Below, piece by piece: positions 1 to 7,548 of a stretch of 39,075 bases of DNA (the stretch's first letter is position 1; every line of letters begins with the position of its first letter). The DNA is from Jiulongibacter sp. (GTDB lineage Bacteria > Bacteroidota > Bacteroidia > Cytophagales > Spirosomataceae), in assembly GCA_024645245.1 (NCBI GenBank), contig JAHEBN010000017.1, positions 1-39,075 on the forward strand. Reading direction: 5' to 3'. Both the position numbers and the translations under genes were made by a program. The notes under the pieces were generated by a model. That model was not told the origin of the DNA, did not search any database, and saw only the letters and a program-made list of their open reading frames with translations.

Positions 1-488
1 GCATTTACTTCTGTTCCGTCCAGAATTCCTTCGATCAATATTTTTAGATTTTCCGGTTTGAAAAAACTCGGGGTTCCGCCTCCCAGATGAATTTCACTTA
101 TTTTTATTTTAGCACCAATGACTTTGTTATATAATTCCCATTCACGTAGTAAAGCCTCAATGTAAGATTCTTCTACCCCGTGATTTTTGGTGATATGCTT
201 ATGGCAGGCACAAAAAGTGCACAAACTTTCGCAATAAGGTAAATGGATATACAGGCTTATGCTTTTGTCCGTATTTCGAATGCCATTCAGGTATTTTTCA
301 GGGCTGAATTGCTCTAAATCCCAATCGGGCACGGTAGGATAGGAGGTATATCGGGGGCCAGCGGTATTATATTTATCGATCAGCTGATAGTTTTCCAAAG
401 GTGAAATTCTGGTTTTATTCAGCAAAACTAGGAACTTGGGTTTGTGATGAAGATGATTTTTATCATATTTGGTACGATTATTCCTCAT
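1..488 (-). CDS. hemN: Oxygen-independent coproporphyrinogen III oxidase (HemN), partial: N-terminal part only
   Basis: The reverse strand encodes about 162 residues before the window edge; the C-terminal two thirds are missing. Visible are a GPRYTSYPTVP segment and the radical-SAM signature YIHLPYCESLCTFCAC, a CX3CX2CXC cluster as in HemN, followed by the SAM-binding HLGGGTPS motif. In this family the enzyme oxidatively decarboxylates coproporphyrinogen III to protoporphyrinogen IX without oxygen, in the cytoplasm, for haem synthesis. The only upstream ATG gives about 35 residues before the conserved GPRYTSYP block and leaves just 11 bp to the divergent aroQ, so a downstream TTG start (425) is also possible. 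The family call is firm; the start is not. Confidence 0.9.
   Translation of the reverse strand, partial: MRNNRTKYDKNHLHHKPKFLVLLNKTRISPLENYQLIDKYNTAGPRYTSYPTVPDWDLEQFSPEKYLNGIRNTDKSISLYIHLPYCESLCTFCACHKHITKNHGVEESYIEALLREWELYNKVIGAKIKISEIHLGGGTPSFFKPENLKILIEGILDGTEVN
442..471 (+). promoter_or_regulatory. Putative promoter for aroQ
   Basis: TTG at 442-444, a 19-nt spacer, and CATATTTG at 464-471, one mismatch from the Bacteroidota -7 consensus TAnnTTTG. A transcript would begin near 478, about 22 nt before the aroQ ATG. The element lies inside the upstream end of the divergent hemN frame, which supports a shorter hemN. Confidence 0.45.
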
Positions 489-499
489 GAATTTACATT

Positions 500-919
500 A
501 TGGCAAAAAAAATCATCATTATAAACGGTCCAAACCTCAATTTACTGGGTAAAAGAGAGCCTGAAGTGTACGGTAAGCAATCATTTGAAGATTACTTCAC
601 TTTGATTAAAAATGCTTACAGCGATGTGGAATTGCACTATTTCCAATCAAATCACGAAGGTGAACTGATTGATAAAATCCATGAAGTAGGCTTTATTTTC
701 GACGGAATAATTATCAATGCCGGTGGCTTAACACACACTTCTGTGGCATTGGCTGATGCTCTTTCTTCTGTAACTTCTCCAGCGGTGGAGGTGCACATCA
801 GTAATATTCATGCCAGGGAGGCATTTCGACATCATTCGTATCTTACCAGTCGCTGTAAAGGAATGATTGCCGGGCTCGGGCTTAAAGGTTACGAATTTGC
901 TATACGCTACTTTCTATAA
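500..919 (+). CDS. aroQ: Type II 3-dehydroquinate dehydratase
   Basis: A 139-residue protein, the usual size for the dodecameric type II dehydroquinase. It converts 3-dehydroquinate to 3-dehydroshikimate in the shikimate pathway to aromatic amino acids. The N-terminal NGPNLNLLGKREPEVYG (9-25) carries Arg19 and the catalytic Tyr24; FQSNHEG (48-54), NAGGLTHTS (73-81), EVHISN with the general-acid His99, and Arg110 complete the active site. Unrelated to the type I (aroD) enzyme. The start is the ATG that places NGPNLN at residue 9, as in homologues. It stands alone, divergent from hemN and convergent with the next gene (stop-to-stop with no gap), so both share a 3' boundary. Confidence 0.96.
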   Translation: MAKKIIIINGPNLNLLGKREPEVYGKQSFEDYFTLIKNAYSDVELHYFQSNHEGELIDKIHEVGFIFDGIIINAGGLTHTSVALADALSSVTSPAVEVHISNIHAREAFRHHSYLTSRCKGMIAGLGLKGYEFAIRYFL

Positions 920-1888
920 TTATTTATTACCACCCGCCATTGGATTTTGATATCCGGTTGTTTTAAAAGTGAAATTGTCGGAAGAATTAATTTCAGTTAC
1001 TTCCATGTGTGTCTCATTTCCGTTTTTATCGGTGGAGTCCATTCCAAGTACTGCCGATCCTTTCGCTACCATTTTGGCAATTTCCGGGTTTACATCGTAG
1101 TTTAATTTAAAGTTTCCACTGTTGGATGAGCTCATTTTTTTGAAACTCTCGTAATAATTACTAATTACCGGAACATTGCTTCTGCTTATCCAAATTGTAG
1201 ATTTGGAATCATCGGATTCTACCAGATAACCATCACAGGTGTAGCCCAAAATAGTTTTTGTTTGCCCTGTTTTGGTATATTTAGTTTCAGCCATTTTTTC
1301 ATTCGTATAGTTTTCGGCAGCAGTATTTTTCAATCCGAGACCAAACACAGTTTTCTTTCCATCGTTATCCATAAAGGTATACATACTGCTCTGATCAAAA
1401 TCAAAAACCATCATCGACATTGGAGGTGCCGTTTTTTTACCCGAATTGTCCTTGATTTCGTTCATTTTTGAACCCACATAAGAGCCATTTTTGGTGAAAT
1501 AGTATTTCATACTCATTTCATTCTGGTCTTTTTCATTTTTGTTCTTGGAATTCAGTTGCATTACATAAGAAGATTCGAAGGAATAAGATTCTTTAGGCGG
1601 TGCAGCATTAGTAATTCCACTCATAATATTGCCAAATCGTTTGGCCGATTCGGTTACGGCAGAATCCCGCTGAGCTTGTGTGCGTGTGGTACTGTTATCT
1701 TCTGCTCCAAAAATGCCATCTACTATTTTATCCGCAGCCTTATCGGCAGCCCGGTCAGCGGCTTTGTCTACCGTCCTATTTATTATGGTTCTTCGAATCC
1801 TATCTGCCCCCGGAAATTGAGCGAAAATGCTTGTAGACGCCAGCAAAAAAGATACTAAAAGGAGGTAATTTATTATTTGTGTTTTCAT
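920..1888 (-). CDS. Secreted DUF4412-family protein
   Basis: 322 residues with a signal peptide (about 1-23, ending SIFAQ). A low-complexity helical stretch of AADK/AADR repeats follows at roughly 39-56. The rest resembles DUF4412: a beta-rich region with MKYYFTKNGSYVG, a metal-free MMVFDF segment, and the GYTCDGYLVESDDSKSTIWIS block typical of this Bacteroidota family. No enzymatic motif is visible and the family has no settled function; the fold may be a periplasmic LolA-like barrel, which is inference. It ends directly against aroQ on the other strand. Its upstream region (1889-2112) holds no obvious consensus promoter. Confidence 0.75.
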   Translation of the reverse strand: MKTQIINYLLLVSFLLASTSIFAQFPGADRIRRTIINRTVDKAADRAADKAADKIVDGIFGAEDNSTTRTQAQRDSAVTESAKRFGNIMSGITNAAPPKESYSFESSYVMQLNSKNKNEKDQNEMSMKYYFTKNGSYVGSKMNEIKDNSGKKTAPPMSMMVFDFDQSSMYTFMDNDGKKTVFGLGLKNTAAENYTNEKMAETKYTKTGQTKTILGYTCDGYLVESDDSKSTIWISRSNVPVISNYYESFKKMSSSNSGNFKLNYDVNPEIAKMVAKGSAVLGMDSTDKNGNETHMEVTEINSSDNFTFKTTGYQNPMAGGNK

Positions 1889-2112
1889 TCAGTTTTTTCT
1901 TTTCAATTTAGGATAATTCTCCTTGATTTCAAAAAAAATAAATTTGAACCATTCAGTAAATACATTTAAAAATTATGGATGTTTAGTGAAAATATTCAGG
2001 TAAATGGTATATTTTAGACGACGAATGCAAATGTGACTTAAAATTTGAGGTAAAAGGAATTACCAATAAAGTAGGATTTTACGTTATATTTTGAAATTTG
2101 CATAATTCACAG

Positions 2113-3315
2113 ATGTATAGAAGACTTTTAGTAATTTTTTTTGTAATCCCTCAGTTGCTTACAGCACAGGGTGGATTTGTTTCCGTAAGAGGTAAAATAG
2201 TAGGAAAAGAAACCTTATTACCTATATTGGATGCATATATCACGATTCCGACAAGTGGCTTTGGGAATGGAGTTAATGCCGAAGGCGAGTTTTTGTTTAA
2301 GTTTCCGGCATTAAGCCTCGATTCAGAACTTGTAATTTCGGCCGTTGGATATCATGCTTTACGGGGAAAGGCCAGTACTTTTATAAATGATAGTGTTACC
2401 TTTTATTATTTAGAAATTGCAGAACCAATAGTAGCGAATTTAGGTATATCAGATGCCAAAGTTTTGGTACAAGCTGCTATTGATTCTATTCCTGCTAATT
2501 ACCCATCTGGTGATTTTTTTCAAAACGGATTTTATCTTGAAAAGACTTCGATAATAAATCTGGGTGTAGTGAAAATTAATGAGGCATTGATCAGAGTCGA
2601 ACGATTGCCGAAAGACAAAGATTTTCCTTCAAAGATTAAGGCTTTAAGGTCAAGAGCTTTAGATTGGAAAGGACAAAGTGCAAAAGTGGATGGCTGGGGG
2701 TTTGGTAATGGGGCGGAGGTGGTTACCAGGGCCTTAGAAACTGAAATTCCTGAGTTTTTAAGCAAAAAAAGTATCAATAATTATTTTTTTGATCTTGACT
2801 CTGTTATGACACTTTATGAAAATTTCGAGTTGTATGGTATTGAATTCAAGCCTAAAAACGATAAAGTAAGGGGCGGTAGGATTGGTAAAATTTATATTGA
2901 ACCGAGAAGTAAAGCAATAGTAAGAATAAGTTACATGCTAACGCCTCAGGGTATTCAGGATATTGTAAAATCCGGATCATCTAATATTAAAGTAAAAGGA
3001 AATTCAGTAAGTGCAGCTATGCAATATGGTAGATCTGGTGATAAATGGGTGTTACGAGAACAAAGAATTGATTTTAATGCAAATTTTGAAGATCGACTGG
3101 ATAAAAAATTTCGGATAGACTCTGAAATTAGTATCAGGTTTATAGCTAATGAATCGGCGATATTAAGACGTAAATCTATACGGGAAGAAGATGTATTATT
3201 ATCCACAAATGAATTTACAAAAGGTACTTCCTTAAGTCCTGATTTATGGGGTGGAAGCAATTACCTTATTCCTACAGGCGAAATGTTCAGGTTAATACCA
3301 AATTTACGTTACTAA
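2113..3315 (+). CDS. Secreted protein with carboxypeptidase-regulatory-like N-terminal domain
   Basis: About 400 residues. I start it at the ATG at 2113 rather than an upstream TTG at 2098, because this gives a clean signal peptide (MYRRLLVIFFVIPQLLTAQ). Residues about 23-105 look like the CarboxypepD_reg-like beta sandwich (VRGKIVGKETLLPILDAYI... GEFLFKFP... ISAVGYHALRG), common at the N-terminus of Bacteroidota outer-membrane-associated proteins. The remaining 300 residues match no family I recognise but resemble the long beta-rich tails of such proteins; there is no TonB-dependent receptor barrel. Likely periplasmic or cell-surface. Monocistronic, with no assignable terminator. Confidence 0.72.
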   Translation: MYRRLLVIFFVIPQLLTAQGGFVSVRGKIVGKETLLPILDAYITIPTSGFGNGVNAEGEFLFKFPALSLDSELVISAVGYHALRGKASTFINDSVTFYYLEIAEPIVANLGISDAKVLVQAAIDSIPANYPSGDFFQNGFYLEKTSIINLGVVKINEALIRVERLPKDKDFPSKIKALRSRALDWKGQSAKVDGWGFGNGAEVVTRALETEIPEFLSKKSINNYFFDLDSVMTLYENFELYGIEFKPKNDKVRGGRIGKIYIEPRSKAIVRISYMLTPQGIQDIVKSGSSNIKVKGNSVSAAMQYGRSGDKWVLREQRIDFNANFEDRLDKKFRIDSEISIRFIANESAILRRKSIREEDVLLSTNEFTKGTSLSPDLWGGSNYLIPTGEMFRLIPNLRY

Positions 3316-3440
3316 ATGAGTATACGTTAAATATTTTTATTTCAGTTTACTTTTTGTGGTCTCCATTTATTTTTTAAGTCCACAAAATCTAAATTTCACT
3401 TCCACCTATGATATACTGTTAACCGATTTCCTTTATTAAT

Positions 3441-4033
3441 ATGACTTCCTCTTACTTTTTTTATATGATTCAATTTGTTTTCTCCGTATCCGGCGTATAT
3501 AACTTATTCATCTGATTTTAGCCTATGGTTTATTATTTTGTTTTGGGATGTCTTTCAATATCTTTTTGAAAGCAAAAATGATGACTTGTTTATGCTGATC
3601 AATCAATCAATATTTCGACTTTTATTTATTTGTATTCTTTAAATTAAGTAAAGGAGCATTTGAGATTAAGAAGAGCTGGAGCTTATTTATTGGGATATTT
3701 TTAATAAGTTCTGGATTGATTTTTAAAGTTTGCATGAATTTGGATAATCCATTATTCTATTTAATGTATCTTCCTTTTTTTATAATTATAGTATTTTATT
3801 TTGTTTTTGGATTACGAGTCCCATTTGAAAGCAGAAGTTCCTTAGTTATTTTTCAAGTGGCACAACTTATGACAATTCTGGCTGACATGAGTTATATCCA
3901 GAGCGAAATAGCCAATTATTTTCAATTGGATTATGTTGTGCTTAGAGCTGTAAGTTCTGTGGGCGAGCTATTTGTATTAAATAGCTTGTTGAAAGTTATC
4001 CCGACGAAAGAGGAAATTATATTTAAACATTAA
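3441..4033 (+). pseudogene. Frame-broken multi-pass membrane protein gene
   Basis: Three successive frames give a continuous membrane-protein-like product. Frame one runs from the ATG at 3441 to a TGA at 3513; frame two is open from 3469 to a TAA at 3640; frame three is open from 3599 to 4033. Joined, they would encode about 195 residues with some seven hydrophobic segments, for example SLWFIILFWDVFQYLF, SLFIGIFLISSGLIF and FYLMYLPFFIIIVFYFVFGL. The last segment alone (about 105 residues from a TTG at 3716) could still be translated. I do not recognise the family. Two single-base indels in the organism or sequencing errors would both explain it; chance overlap in AT-rich DNA is possible for the first segment. 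The 3' end overlaps ychF by 11 bp in antisense. Confidence 0.5.
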
Positions 4034-5126
4034 ATCGGAAATGCATTACGTCACCATCTTTTACCAGATATTCTTTTCCTTCGATTCGTAGTCTACCAGC
4101 TTCTTTACAAGCATTTTCTGATCCATATTTCACAAAATCATCGTAAGCGATAACTTCAGCTTTGATGAATCCTTTTTCAAAATCTGTATGTATAACGCCT
4201 GCGGCTTGAGGGGCTTTCCAACCTGCCTCAATGGTCCAGGCTCGTACTTCTTGCACGCCTGCTGTGAAATAAGTGTTAAGATGCAGTAATTTATACGCTG
4301 CTCTCAAAAGTCTGTTAAGACCTGCTTCAGTCATTTTGTATTCTTCAAAAAACATGGCCTTATCATCCGGATCTTCCATTTCCGAAATTTGTGCCTCTAT
4401 CGAATTATTCAAAATTATCAGCTCAGCGTTTTCAGCGTCAGCCATTTTTTTAAGTAAATCCGAATATTTGTTACCTGTGTGCATCGAGGCTTCATCTACA
4501 TTGGCCACATAGAGAACAGGTTTTACGGTTAATAAGAAAAGATCGGCAATGGCGGGCATTTCTTCTTTAGTAAGCCCTAATGCACGTACACTGATACCTT
4601 GCTCCAGACTAGCTTTTACACGCTCCAGTACATCTAATTCCGCTTTTGCTTTTGCATCGCCACCTACTCTTGCTACTTTTTGTGTTTTCTGGATTTTCTT
4701 TTCTACACTATCCAGATCTTTTAATTGCAGCTCAGTTTCGATAATTTCTTTATCACTTATCGGGTTTATTTCCCCTTCTTCCCTTAAGACATTCTCATCT
4801 TCAAAACAACGAATAACGTGGATAATTGCATCTACCTCACGGATATTACCCAGAAATTTATTTCCTAATCCTTCTCCCTGGCTTGCTCCTTTTACCAGAC
4901 CGGCTATGTCTACAATTTCGATTTGGGTTGGTACCACACGGTTTGGTTTTACCAACTCCTCTAGCTTAACCAATCGTTCATCTGGTACATCCACTAAACC
5001 AACGTTTGGGTCAATAGTACAAAAGCGATAGTTACTAGCTTGTGCTTTTGCACTTGTAGAAACAGCATTAAAAAGTGTAGATTTTCCTACATTCGGTAGT
5101 CCAACAATTCCGGCTCTGAGCGGCAT
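4023..5126 (-). CDS. ychF: Redox-regulated ATPase YchF (Obg-like)
   Basis: 367 residues, full length for the universally conserved YchF/OLA1 ATPase. The Walker A/G1 is GLPNVGKS (9-16), G3 is DIAGLVKGASQGEGLG, and the G4 position is NVDE rather than NKxD, the change that gives the family ATP rather than GTP specificity. A coiled-coil region follows, then a C-terminal TGS domain (FTAGVQEVRAWTI ... KDGDVMHFRFNV). The family binds ribosomes and is linked to stress response; the exact role is unsettled. Transcribed alone from a well-matched promoter at 5153-5184. The start is the ATG giving the canonical MPLRAGIVGLPNVGKS. Confidence 0.96.
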   Translation of the reverse strand: MPLRAGIVGLPNVGKSTLFNAVSTSAKAQASNYRFCTIDPNVGLVDVPDERLVKLEELVKPNRVVPTQIEIVDIAGLVKGASQGEGLGNKFLGNIREVDAIIHVIRCFEDENVLREEGEINPISDKEIIETELQLKDLDSVEKKIQKTQKVARVGGDAKAKAELDVLERVKASLEQGISVRALGLTKEEMPAIADLFLLTVKPVLYVANVDEASMHTGNKYSDLLKKMADAENAELIILNNSIEAQISEMEDPDDKAMFFEEYKMTEAGLNRLLRAAYKLLHLNTYFTAGVQEVRAWTIEAGWKAPQAAGVIHTDFEKGFIKAEVIAYDDFVKYGSENACKEAGRLRIEGKEYLVKDGDVMHFRFNV

Positions 5127-5152
5127 ATCTTCTTTCTTGATTTTTCAGGGTG

Positions 5153-5184
5153 CAAAAATAGCTGAAATACCCCGCCTTAACAAA
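5153..5184 (-). promoter_or_regulatory. Promoter of ychF
   Basis: On the reverse strand, TTTG (5184-5181), a 20-nt spacer, then TATTTTTG (5160-5153), a full match to the Bacteroidota -33/-7 consensus. Transcription would begin near 5147, about 20 nt before the ychF ATG. Confidence 0.65.
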
Positions 5185-5280
5185 ATGAAATTATTTTTGG
5201 CTAATTCCTTTGGCTGAGTTTCTTGATAGGACTCATCGTAAAAAGTGATATTGGTCACATAGGATAAGCCGGATGTTGAC

Positions 5281-5288
5281 TACATTTG
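5281..5288 (+). promoter_or_regulatory. -7 element upstream of the DUF2892 gene
   Basis: TACATTTG fits TAnnTTTG exactly and lies 30 bp before the ATG at 5319. No TTG sits at the usual 19-20 nt upstream distance, so only half of the promoter is supported. Confidence 0.45.
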
Positions 5289-5318
5289 GTTGATTATTAA
5301 CCTAAACTAGTATTGAAA

Positions 5319-5525
5319 ATGAAAAAGAATATGGGTAATGCCGATCGTGTAGTCAGAACTATAATTGCTTTGATTGTTGGCTACTTGTACTATACAGGTG
5401 CAATAAGTGGCACTTTGGGTATAGTTTTAATGGTTTTGGCAATTGTATTTTTACTTACAAGTTTGGTGAGCTTTTGCCCGCTTTATACTTTATTTGGTAT
5501 GAATACCTGCTCTACCAAAAAGTAG
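5319..5525 (+). CDS. DUF2892 (YgaP-type) inner-membrane protein
   Basis: 68 residues, MKKNMGNADRVVRT... The ATG at 5319 is preferred over a TTG two codons upstream because family members start MKxNMGxxDRxxR. Two hydrophobic helices (about 15-30 and 35-52) are joined by a short loop and followed by FCPLYTLFGMNTC, a conserved cysteine-containing tail. DUF2892 is also the membrane part of the rhodanese YgaP, but here there is no rhodanese domain. The function is unknown; it is a small integral membrane protein. Its promoter-like -7 element is at 5281. Confidence 0.85.
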   Translation: MKKNMGNADRVVRTIIALIVGYLYYTGAISGTLGIVLMVLAIVFLLTSLVSFCPLYTLFGMNTCSTKK

Positions 5526-5586
5526 GTTTCATAAATTAATTCTTTTGTTTCTCCGGCTTTTTTAATCGACCGGTAGTTAAAAGCGG

Positions 5587-5616
5587 ATTTTATTTCAGAT
5601 TTTTGTGAAATAAAAT
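5587..5616. repeat. 11-bp perfect inverted repeat upstream of the aldo/keto reductase gene
   Basis: ATTTTATTTCA (5587-5597) and TGAAATAAAAT (5606-5616) are exact reverse complements separated by 8 nt. The loop contains GATTTTTG, one mismatch from a -7 box, and the next gene starts 13 bp later. It could be a repressor operator over the promoter, or a weak AT-rich terminator for the DUF2892 transcript (only TTT follows). Confidence 0.5.
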
Positions 5617-5629
5617 TTTCTAACAACCT

Positions 5630-6508
5630 ATGCAAAAAGTTTACCTGAGCGACAGTGGCCCTAAAGTTTCAAAGGCCATATATAGTTTTTGGAGATGGGA
5701 AAATGAGCGGATGAATGATACCATTCGTGCCGAAAAAATAATCAATCGCTGTCTTGAACTGGGTATTAATACTTTTGATCACGGCGATACATCTACCGAT
5801 CTCGAAACCGAGAAAACTTTTGGTAAAGTGTTGGCAAATAAATCAATCGGTAGAAAAGATGTTGTTCTTTTTGCCAAGGGAGGTTTACGAAAAAGCAATG
5901 CTACTGGTGAAATTTATTTCGATCATTCCAAAAATTACCTGATTGAATCGGTGGAGCAACTATTGGCCAAATTAAATACCGATTACCTTGATATATTTCT
6001 GCTTAATGGATTTGATTATACGGCCGATCCCGAGGAGACAGCCGGAATCATGGAAAGCATAGTAAAATCGGGCAAAGCGAAACATATAGGTATTGCCAAT
6101 ATGGGTCTCACTCAGCATAAACTTTTAGCTAAGCACCTTGCAATTCCGATTGTTACCAGCCATATCGAAATGAATCTGCTAAACACGGTAGCTTTGAACG
6201 ACGGCAGATTGGATTTTATAAAAGAACAATACAGTAAACCTTTGGTATGGTCTCCTCTTGCTGGTGGTGAAATTCTGGAAGGAGGATCTGAAATCTCGAT
6301 AAGCATTCGAAAAGTACTTACCGAAATAGCAGAAAAATACCAGGCAAATATCGAACAAATTGCTGTTGCCTGGCTGATGGCTGTGGGAGCTTTACCTATT
6401 ATAGGTTCTTTATCAGAAGATCGTATAGCAAATGTGGCAACTGCAGCCGAATTAAAACTGGATAAAGAGGATTGGTACCAAATTAACCGCGAAACCAAAA
6501 GTAAATAA
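5630..6508 (+). CDS. Aldo/keto reductase family protein (YdhF-like) with altered catalytic tetrad
   Basis: 292 residues, the length and order of an AKR TIM barrel resembling E. coli YdhF. Recognisable blocks are GINTFDHGD (45-53), YLDIFLLNGFD (119-129), KHIGIANMG, SHIEMNLL, and the NADPH-phosphate-binding LPIIGSLSEDRI near the C-terminus. Of the Asp-Tyr-Lys-His tetrad, Asp50 and Lys83 (FAKGG) are present. By my alignment the Tyr position is Ser55 (DHGDTS where YdhF has DHADIY) and the His position is Asn126 (LLNGFD where relatives have LIHRPD). Classical carbonyl reduction is therefore doubtful; it may bind NADP(H) without the usual chemistry. The next gene begins at the base after its stop codon. 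Confidence 0.8.
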   Translation: MQKVYLSDSGPKVSKAIYSFWRWENERMNDTIRAEKIINRCLELGINTFDHGDTSTDLETEKTFGKVLANKSIGRKDVVLFAKGGLRKSNATGEIYFDHSKNYLIESVEQLLAKLNTDYLDIFLLNGFDYTADPEETAGIMESIVKSGKAKHIGIANMGLTQHKLLAKHLAIPIVTSHIEMNLLNTVALNDGRLDFIKEQYSKPLVWSPLAGGEILEGGSEISISIRKVLTEIAEKYQANIEQIAVAWLMAVGALPIIGSLSEDRIANVATAAELKLDKEDWYQINRETKSK

Positions 6509-6841
6509 TTGAAAGATCAGGAATTTTATGCTGCAATTTTAGAAAAAACTATTCCGGCATCAAGCTTTGATCATAAAGCACATTTACATTTTGCATTTAT
6601 AGCTATCAAAAAGATGGGTGTCGATTTGGCCAAAACCGTAATATGCAACGCTATCAAAGAATTCGCTGGCTTTGTGGGTTTTCCGGGAAAATACGACGAA
6701 CCCCTTACACAGGCTTCGATTGAAATCCTGAGCGATTTTATGGAAAAGTCTGAGGATCGCGACTTCGATTCATTTCTATCTCAATTCCCAGCACTTTTGG
6801 TAGATTTTAAAGGCTTAATAAAAGAGAAATTGGCTTTATAA
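6509..6841 (+). CDS. Small HHxxHL-type protein of unknown function
   Basis: 110 residues starting at a TTG directly after the upstream TAA, which suggests translational coupling to the AKR gene. It contains FDHKAHLHFAFIAIKKMGVDLAK and, later, KYDEPLTQASIEIL. I recognise this as a widespread uncharacterised family with an N-terminal F(H/D)HxxHL motif, an all-helical core and a KYHETLT-like motif; here the His of the second motif is Asp. The paired histidines look like a metal or phosphate site, but that is inference. Cytosolic, no signal peptide. The lack of an ATG makes the start less certain. Confidence 0.68.
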   Translation: MKDQEFYAAILEKTIPASSFDHKAHLHFAFIAIKKMGVDLAKTVICNAIKEFAGFVGFPGKYDEPLTQASIEILSDFMEKSEDRDFDSFLSQFPALLVDFKGLIKEKLAL

Positions 6842-6961
6842 TTTTTCTGATTTACATATTTCCTTTTTAAACAAGGAAATTATTTGAATAGGAATTTTAT
6901 ACCCTCAAAGTATAAGAATTTTTAGAAATGGATTAGCTTTAGGTATTCTTTTTGATTTAAT

Positions 6962-7495
6962 ATGAAATACTCTATTCTACTATTGGTTTTGTTTTCTTTT
7001 GGCTGTAAAAGGGATGGAGTGGATCCGGACAAAAATCCGGAAAAACTCGAAAAGAAATTATATCGAGATGCTCAAATCGATGGTTTTACCGAAAATTCAG
7101 GTCTTGGTGGCTTCTATTCTATTATAAAAGGTGATAAGTTGGTTTTCGAATTTATTTATCAATATCCAGATAATAAATTAATCATCGACGATGAGCTTAC
7201 CGAATGGTTTGCCTTTCAGATGGATAAAAATATGCCGGAAGGTTTATTTATAAATGATGAGATTTATAAGTTAAATCCTGTTTACCGATATAGCTGCAAT
7301 TGTTTAAATGATTTCGGGACTGATAAAATAAGTGGTCAAATGGAAATCATTAAGAAAAATAAGACCAATTGGACGGTAGAGGTTGATTTAATTTTTACCC
7401 TAAAAAAACCAGAGTTTACACCTGATGGAAATATAAAACCACTTTTAAGTACTTTTGAAAGAAAACTTAATTTTAAGCAGACCTTTAAAGAATAG
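6962..7495 (+). CDS. Hypothetical lipoprotein
   Basis: 177 residues. A short signal sequence ends in the lipobox LFSFGC (Cys15), so it should be lipid-anchored; the following KRDG is compatible with outer-membrane sorting. The mature part is charged and beta-rich, with a YSCNC pair near the middle (YRYSCNCLNDFG) that could form a disulphide. I do not recognise a family. The ATG directly precedes the signal peptide, and no in-frame upstream start is better. Its predicted size and style resemble the lipoproteins at 15736-16287 and 21404-21805, but I see no clear sequence relation. Confidence 0.72.
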   Translation: MKYSILLLVLFSFGCKRDGVDPDKNPEKLEKKLYRDAQIDGFTENSGLGGFYSIIKGDKLVFEFIYQYPDNKLIIDDELTEWFAFQMDKNMPEGLFINDEIYKLNPVYRYSCNCLNDFGTDKISGQMEIIKKNKTNWTVEVDLIFTLKKPEFTPDGNIKPLLSTFERKLNFKQTFKE

Positions 7496-7500
7496 ATTTT

Positions 7501-7530
7501 TTTGATACTCGACAACATTTTTTAGTTTTG
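7501..7530 (+). promoter_or_regulatory. Promoter of the dgoK-like gene
   Basis: TTTG at 7501-7504, an 18-nt spacer and TAGTTTTG at 7523-7530, a full -7 match. The predicted transcript starts near 7537, about 12 nt before the ATG at 7549. Confidence 0.6.
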
Positions 7531-7548
7531 AGAAATCTTCCGAATTAA

